Assembly: GCF_031656215.1 (NCBI RefSeq)
Contig: NZ_CP134228.1
Location: forward strand, 1,879,001-1,943,000
Direction of reading: 5' to 3'
DNA length: 64,000 nt
Source of the DNA: Mesorhizobium koreense
GTDB taxonomy: Bacteria > Pseudomonadota > Alphaproteobacteria > Rhizobiales > Rhizobiaceae
Positions 60,159-64,000 of the stretch are shown in pieces; the first letter of the stretch is position 1, and each line of letters starts with the position of its first letter. The notes under the pieces were generated by a model that made no database searches, was not told the origin of the DNA, and saw only the letters and a list, made by a program, of their open reading frames with translations. A program made the translations under genes and the position numbers.

Positions 60159-63100
60159 TCAGTAATCCTTCTCGTAGAACAGGCCCATGCTGGAATCGGT
60201 GGTGCCGAGCGCGCCCTTGGCTTTCAGGTCCTTCGTTATGTCCAGATTGACCGTACCCTTGGTGTCGCCTTGCGCGCCTGCTTCGACGCCGAGATAGATG
60301 TTGTCCTGGATGTAGCGGCCGGCACGCACCGCCGTCTGGCCCTTTTCGTTGGTCACCACATCCAGATCGTCCAGCCCCGTCGCCTTGCGCAGATTACCCA
60401 GCAGCGACGTGTTCGAGCCGCCCGCAAGTTCAGCCACGGCTGCGGCAAGCTGCGCGATCTGGAAGGCGGAAAGGTCGTTGATGCCGCGGTTGAAGATCAG
60501 GCGCGCCAGGACCTCGTCCTGCGGCAGTTCGGGCTGCGAGGAGAACACGACTTTCGGGTCGGAAGCGCGACCTGTCACCGTCACGAAGACGGTGATGTCG
60601 GTGCCTTCCGAGGTCGCCACGAGATGGACCATCGGGTCGAGATCGCCGATCAGCGTCACCTCGCCTTCGGTGAAGACGATGCGCTGGCCGATGATCGAGA
60701 GACGGCCGCGGATCAGCTTGAAGCCGCCGACCGGCCTTATGCCGGTGACCGGGCCGGTCAGCTTGATCTGCCCGCCAAGCTCGACGTCGAGCCCGCGCCC
60801 GCGCACGAAGATGCGTGCCGGCGCGCGCACCGTCAGGTCGAGCTTCGCGACGCTCGGGCGGCCTGTCGGCACCGGCGTGCCGTCGTTGGCATGAGCGCGA
60901 GCAAGCGTCGCGGCAACCTTGGGGGGCGCGTTGAGATGCTTGACGTCGATGCCGGCCGCGCCGCCGCCGAGCGTATCCGGCACGCTGATCTCGGCGCGCT
61001 CGACATCGATGTTGCCGGAAATCAGAGGATCGCGGGTCAGCGGGCCGGTGACGGCGATGTTGCCGTTGAGGCGCGCCACCACCATGTTGCCGTCGGCATA
61101 GCGGGCGTTGTCGAGGACGATCCTTATATTGGCCGGGAAATTCGCCGCCGCGTTGGTCGAGATGGTGCCGGTGACGGTCATCTTCCCGCCTTTGCCGAGA
61201 GAGGCCGTAACCGACCGCAACGTGACCGTCTCGCCGGCGATCGAACCGTTTACCGCGATGTCGCCGAGGCGAAGATTGGTTTCCGGATCGACAAACTGGG
61301 CTCCGGAGGTCGAGAAGCTGCCATTGATGAGCGGCTTGCGGATGCTGCCGGATACCTTGGCGTTGAGTGCCAGTATGCCCGAGGCCTGAGCGCCGCGATC
61401 GGCCAGAAGCCGGTTGGCGAGCGAGAGCGGCGCCTTGCCGTCGATGCTCACGCCGAGGCCCGAGCCGGAGAGCGGCACGCGGCCGCTTGCCGAGATGGAC
61501 AGGCCTTGCGGCGAATTGGCGGTTGCGGACCGGAGCGTGATCGCCTTGCCTTCGTAGCGCCCGGCCGCCTTCACATCGAGATAGGTGACGCCGGCGTTTT
61601 CGAGTGGGGCTGCAGAGACGCGGTTGCCATCGATGGTGAAGTCGGCGGTTGGATCGGCAAGCGTGCCGCCGACTTTCGCCGAGGCCGAGAGCTTGCCGCC
61701 GAGGTTCTGGCCTTTTGCGACGGCGTTCAGCGCGGCAAGCGGGAAGGCATCGAGATCGACGTTCATGGCGATACGGCCTTCGTCGTCCAACGGCACGTTG
61801 CCCTTGGCGACGGCGCGCAGGCCCTCGGGGCTGGTGACATTGGCGTCGAGTTGGAGGGTTTTCCCGCTCGAATTACCTTTGGCGTCGACCGAAACGGTCG
61901 AGAGCCCGGCCTCTCTGAGGGCGGCGGCGGTCAGGCCCTTGCCCTGCAGCGAGAAGTTGATGTCCGGATTGGCGCGCTCTCCGGAAACGTTCGCCGTCCC
62001 GTCGATCGTACCGCCCGCCTGGAGATCGGGGCGTATGGCATTGGCGATTGCCAGCGGCAGCGCATGAATTGTCACCGCGAGGTCAAGCTTGTCCGCGACC
62101 TTCCCTTTGGCGTCGATGCGTCCGCCGCCCGTGTTGAGCGACAGGCTGTCGATGGCGAGGTTCTGGCCCTGGACAAGGATGCTCGCGGGTTCCGCAAGGG
62201 CGACGGAAAGCTTGCCCTGTTTCAGATCCGTCTGCGTCAGTCTCAGCCGATAGCCGTCATTTTCCGGGGCGAGCGAACCGGCGACGGCGGCATCGGTGCC
62301 GTTCTTGAGATTGGCGGTCGCGTCGAATTTCGTGGCGTCGCCGTTGCGGTTGGCGTTTGCGTCGAGCCTCGTCACTTCGATCTTCGCCACCGTCAGGTCG
62401 GTTGCCTTGGCGGAGCCGTTTACGGCCGGCACGCCGAACAGATCGGCGATGGCGGCGTTGAGTTGCGCCTGGCCGATACGGTTCTCACCTACGGTGACGC
62501 CGTCGAGCCTGGCGGAGATATCGGCGGCCTGTTTGCCTTCGGTGTTCGACAGCGCGATGTCGGCATGGGCCGCACCGCTTGCCTCCTGGAGGAAGAGTGC
62601 GGCGGCGGTCGAGATATCGGTCGAGGCGAGCGAGAGCTTGCCGTCGAGGAGGCCTGTTGCCGATTGCGTCACGTCGCCGGAAAGCCGGGTGGCACCCGCC
62701 GTGAAGGAAAGACCCGTCAGCCGCTTCTCGCCGTCAGCGAGGGCGATGTCCGACGCCAGCGAAACCGGAGCGTTGTCAAGCGTGGCGTTGCCGTCGAGCT
62801 TGCCGGAAAGGTTGCCATTCTGAAGAATTCCGTCGAAATTCATGACCGCGCCGGCAAGCTTCTTCTCGGCCAGCGTGCCGTCCGGCACTTCGGCCTTGAA
62901 GGCAAGCGCTATGCGGCCATTGTCGCCCTTGGCGCGGCCCGAGGCGGTCAGCTTGCCGCTTGCCTGCTTGGCTGCCAGCGCGAGGTCGGCGAGCGTGAAA
63001 TCGAAGCCGAAATCTGCTTTGCCGGTGGCAAACTTGCCGTCCGCGGTGAGGGTCAACTGCTGGTTTTCGATCCTGAGCTTGTCCGCGGTCAGACCGGTTT

Positions 63101-64000
63101 CGTCGCGGGCGACGCGGCCGGTGATCGAGGTGACGCCGCCGAGCAGGCTGTCGGCGGAGGGGCTGTCGATGGTGAGGTCCATCGTCTTTCCGTCGAGCAC
63201 CATGTCGAAACCACCGGAGAGCGGTTTCAACTGGCCCTTGGCGGCGAGCTTCATCGAGCCGGAAAGCTGGCGGTCGGCGAGGCCGGAGAAGGGTGCGATG
63301 CTCGACGCATCGACATCGATCGTCCCATTGAAGACGCTTTCGGCGATCTCGCCGGCGATCGACAGGCTGAGCCCGTTGCCGGAAAGGAGCGCTTTCGACA
63401 ATTCGACCGGCTTGCCGGCGCGCCAGTCGCCCTGGATATCGAGATCGATCTCCTTGCCGAGGGCCTTTGCGACATCCGGGCGCTTCGAGGTGATGCCGGA
63501 AGCTTTGCCCTTCGTGGAGAAGGAGATGTGGCGGGATGCCGGCTGGTCCATGTTCTCGGCGACGCCGCCCATGTCGAGCGCGATGTTCTCGGAAGCGAAG
63601 GTCGGGGAGGTGAGCCCAGCGATATCGAGCGATCCGGTCCATTTCTGATCGGGATCGTCGCCGAAGGCGACGGCGAGTTTGGCGTTTTCGATGGTCGTTT
63701 GCGCGCCGGATACGGGCAGGAGCACGGTCTTGCCGGTCGGGTCGGCGATCGAGGCGTCGAGCTTGAGGCGGCGCAGGAAGCCGTCCGATGTCGTTTCGAG
63801 GCTGCCGTCGAGCTTGAGCGCGTTGCTGGCGAGGTTCAGCCGGTCGAGGATGACGCCGCCCGAATCCTTGACGACGCCATCGGCGAGAAGGTTGGTGTCC
63901 GCGCCGAAGAAGTCGCGGAATTGCGGCGGCACGAGCTTCGCGATCGGCCCGCCGAGCTTCGCGGAAAAGCCGTAGCCGCCGTCGCTGCGGCGGATATTCG
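60159..64000 (-). CDS. tamB: Translocation and assembly module subunit TamB, 3' part
   Basis: At least 1280 residues of a very long repetitive beta-helical protein; the start lies beyond the right edge. The body consists of AsmA/TamB-type beta repeats with frequent G-x-L/V-x-A/L patterns, such as GGRIDAKGKVADKLDLAVTI in part, and the C-terminal TamB (DUF490) domain is clear: VGGFKLIRGRLSIIGQRIVF, DITVFVTVTGRASDPKVVFSS in part, LPQDEVLARLIFNRGI and the ending SSMGLFYEKDY. TamB is anchored in the inner membrane and reaches the outer membrane, where with TamA it supports outer membrane protein assembly and lipid transport. tamA would be expected upstream, outside the window. Confidence 0.93.
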   Translation of the reverse strand, partial: NIRRSDGGYGFSAKLGGPIAKLVPPQFRDFFGADTNLLADGVVKDSGGVILDRLNLASNALKLDGSLETTSDGFLRRLKLDASIADPTGKTVLLPVSGAQTTIENAKLAVAFGDDPDQKWTGSLDIAGLTSPTFASENIALDMGGVAENMDQPASRHISFSTKGKASGITSKRPDVAKALGKEIDLDIQGDWRAGKPVELSKALLSGNGLSLSIAGEIAESVFNGTIDVDASSIAPFSGLADRQLSGSMKLAAKGQLKPLSGGFDMVLDGKTMDLTIDSPSADSLLGGVTSITGRVARDETGLTADKLRIENQQLTLTADGKFATGKADFGFDFTLADLALAAKQASGKLTASGRAKGDNGRIALAFKAEVPDGTLAEKKLAGAVMNFDGILQNGNLSGKLDGNATLDNAPVSLASDIALADGEKRLTGLSFTAGATRLSGDVTQSATGLLDGKLSLASTDISTAAALFLQEASGAAHADIALSNTEGKQAADISARLDGVTVGENRIGQAQLNAAIADLFGVPAVNGSAKATDLTVAKIEVTRLDANANRNGDATKFDATANLKNGTDAAVAGSLAPENDGYRLRLTQTDLKQGKLSVALAEPASILVQGQNLAIDSLSLNTGGGRIDAKGKVADKLDLAVTIHALPLAIANAIRPDLQAGGTIDGTANVSGERANPDINFSLQGKGLTAAALREAGLSTVSVDAKGNSSGKTLQLDANVTSPEGLRAVAKGNVPLDDEGRIAMNVDLDAFPLAALNAVAKGQNLGGKLSASAKVGGTLADPTADFTIDGNRVSAAPLENAGVTYLDVKAAGRYEGKAITLRSATANSPQGLSISASGRVPLSGSGLGVSIDGKAPLSLANRLLADRGAQASGILALNAKVSGSIRKPLINGSFSTSGAQFVDPETNLRLGDIAVNGSIAGETVTLRSVTASLGKGGKMTVTGTISTNAAANFPANIRIVLDNARYADGNMVVARLNGNIAVTGPLTRDPLISGNIDVERAEISVPDTLGGGAAGIDVKHLNAPPKVAATLARAHANDGTPVPTGRPSVAKLDLTVRAPARIFVRGRGLDVELGGQIKLTGPVTGIRPVGGFKLIRGRLSIIGQRIVFTEGEVTLIGDLDPMVHLVATSEGTDITVFVTVTGRASDPKVVFSSQPELPQDEVLARLIFNRGINDLSAFQIAQLAAAVAELAGGSNTSLLGNLRKATGLDDLDVVTNEKGQTAVRAGRYIQDNIYLGVEAGAQGDTKGTVNLDITKDLKAKGALGTTDSSMGLFYEKDY

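Overview
The window reads as a chromosomal segment of a high-GC alphaproteobacterium of the order Hyphomicrobiales (Rhizobiales), most likely near Phyllobacteriaceae (Mesorhizobium, Nitratireductor or Aquamicrobium type). The pointers are a DUF992 protein, the aa3-type oxidase subunit IV next to split pntAA/pntAB/pntB, an MntR/MntH pair, heterotetrameric sarcosine oxidase, TTAA-N7-TTAA CtrA-type boxes and several Rhizobiales-style interspersed palindromic repeats. I saw no rRNA, tRNA, CRISPR array, prophage or insertion sequence. The genus is inference.

Layout. 1-4.2 kb: start of a CobW-type GTPase gene, a MarR regulator, a LacI regulator with a probable CTG start followed by a D-2-hydroxyacid dehydrogenase, a small AprI/Inh-like protein and a PuuD-like glutamine amidotransferase. 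4.2-5.4 kb: non-coding, holding a structured element (second copy at 59.8 kb) and a large palindromic repeat. 5.4-11.1 kb: a TRAP transporter of the TakP/FcbT type with two tandem solute-binding genes, an LssY_C protein and dctM/dctQ. 11.5-14.6 kb: MarR-emrA-emrB efflux operon. 14.6-16.6 kb: divergent mntR/mntH with an MntR box. 16.7-18.7 kb: an LtaS-like phosphoglycerol transferase. 18.9-22.4 kb: a fused indolepyruvate oxidoreductase (copy 1).

22.4-26.5 kb looks like a signalling segment: a membrane GGDEF-EAL protein, CtrA-type boxes, a FeeM-like N-acyl amino acid synthase and a Crp/Fnr regulator. 26.7-34.0 kb is an acyl-CoA ligase plus Liv-type ABC transporter operon. 34.2-37.6 kb encodes an oxidase subunit IV and the proton-translocating transhydrogenase. 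37.7-39.4 kb has an amino-acid ABC binding protein and permease without an ATPase gene. 39.5-42.1 kb has DUF992, a TPR lipoprotein, rpsU and DUF2000 on the minus strand; an AraC gene diverges from DUF2000.

43.1-48.2 kb is the soxBDAG sarcosine oxidase operon. 48.7-54.1 kb is a divergent acyl-CoA catabolic module (APH-like kinase, MaoC, SDR against TetR, acyl-CoA dehydrogenase, quinone oxidoreductase) around a clear TetR-type operator. 54.3-59.6 kb is an aromatic amino acid catabolic unit: a divergent Lrp/AsnC regulator, three palindromes, a second fused indolepyruvate oxidoreductase and an aromatic aminotransferase. The window ends inside tamB (minus strand).

Together the genes describe an aerobic scavenger of organic acids, methylated amines, aromatic amino acids and acyl-CoA substrates. 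The least explained items are the duplicated structured element (4.5 and 59.8 kb), whose substitutions preserve RNA pairing on one strand only, and the CtrA-box/FeeM-like/c-di-GMP segment.
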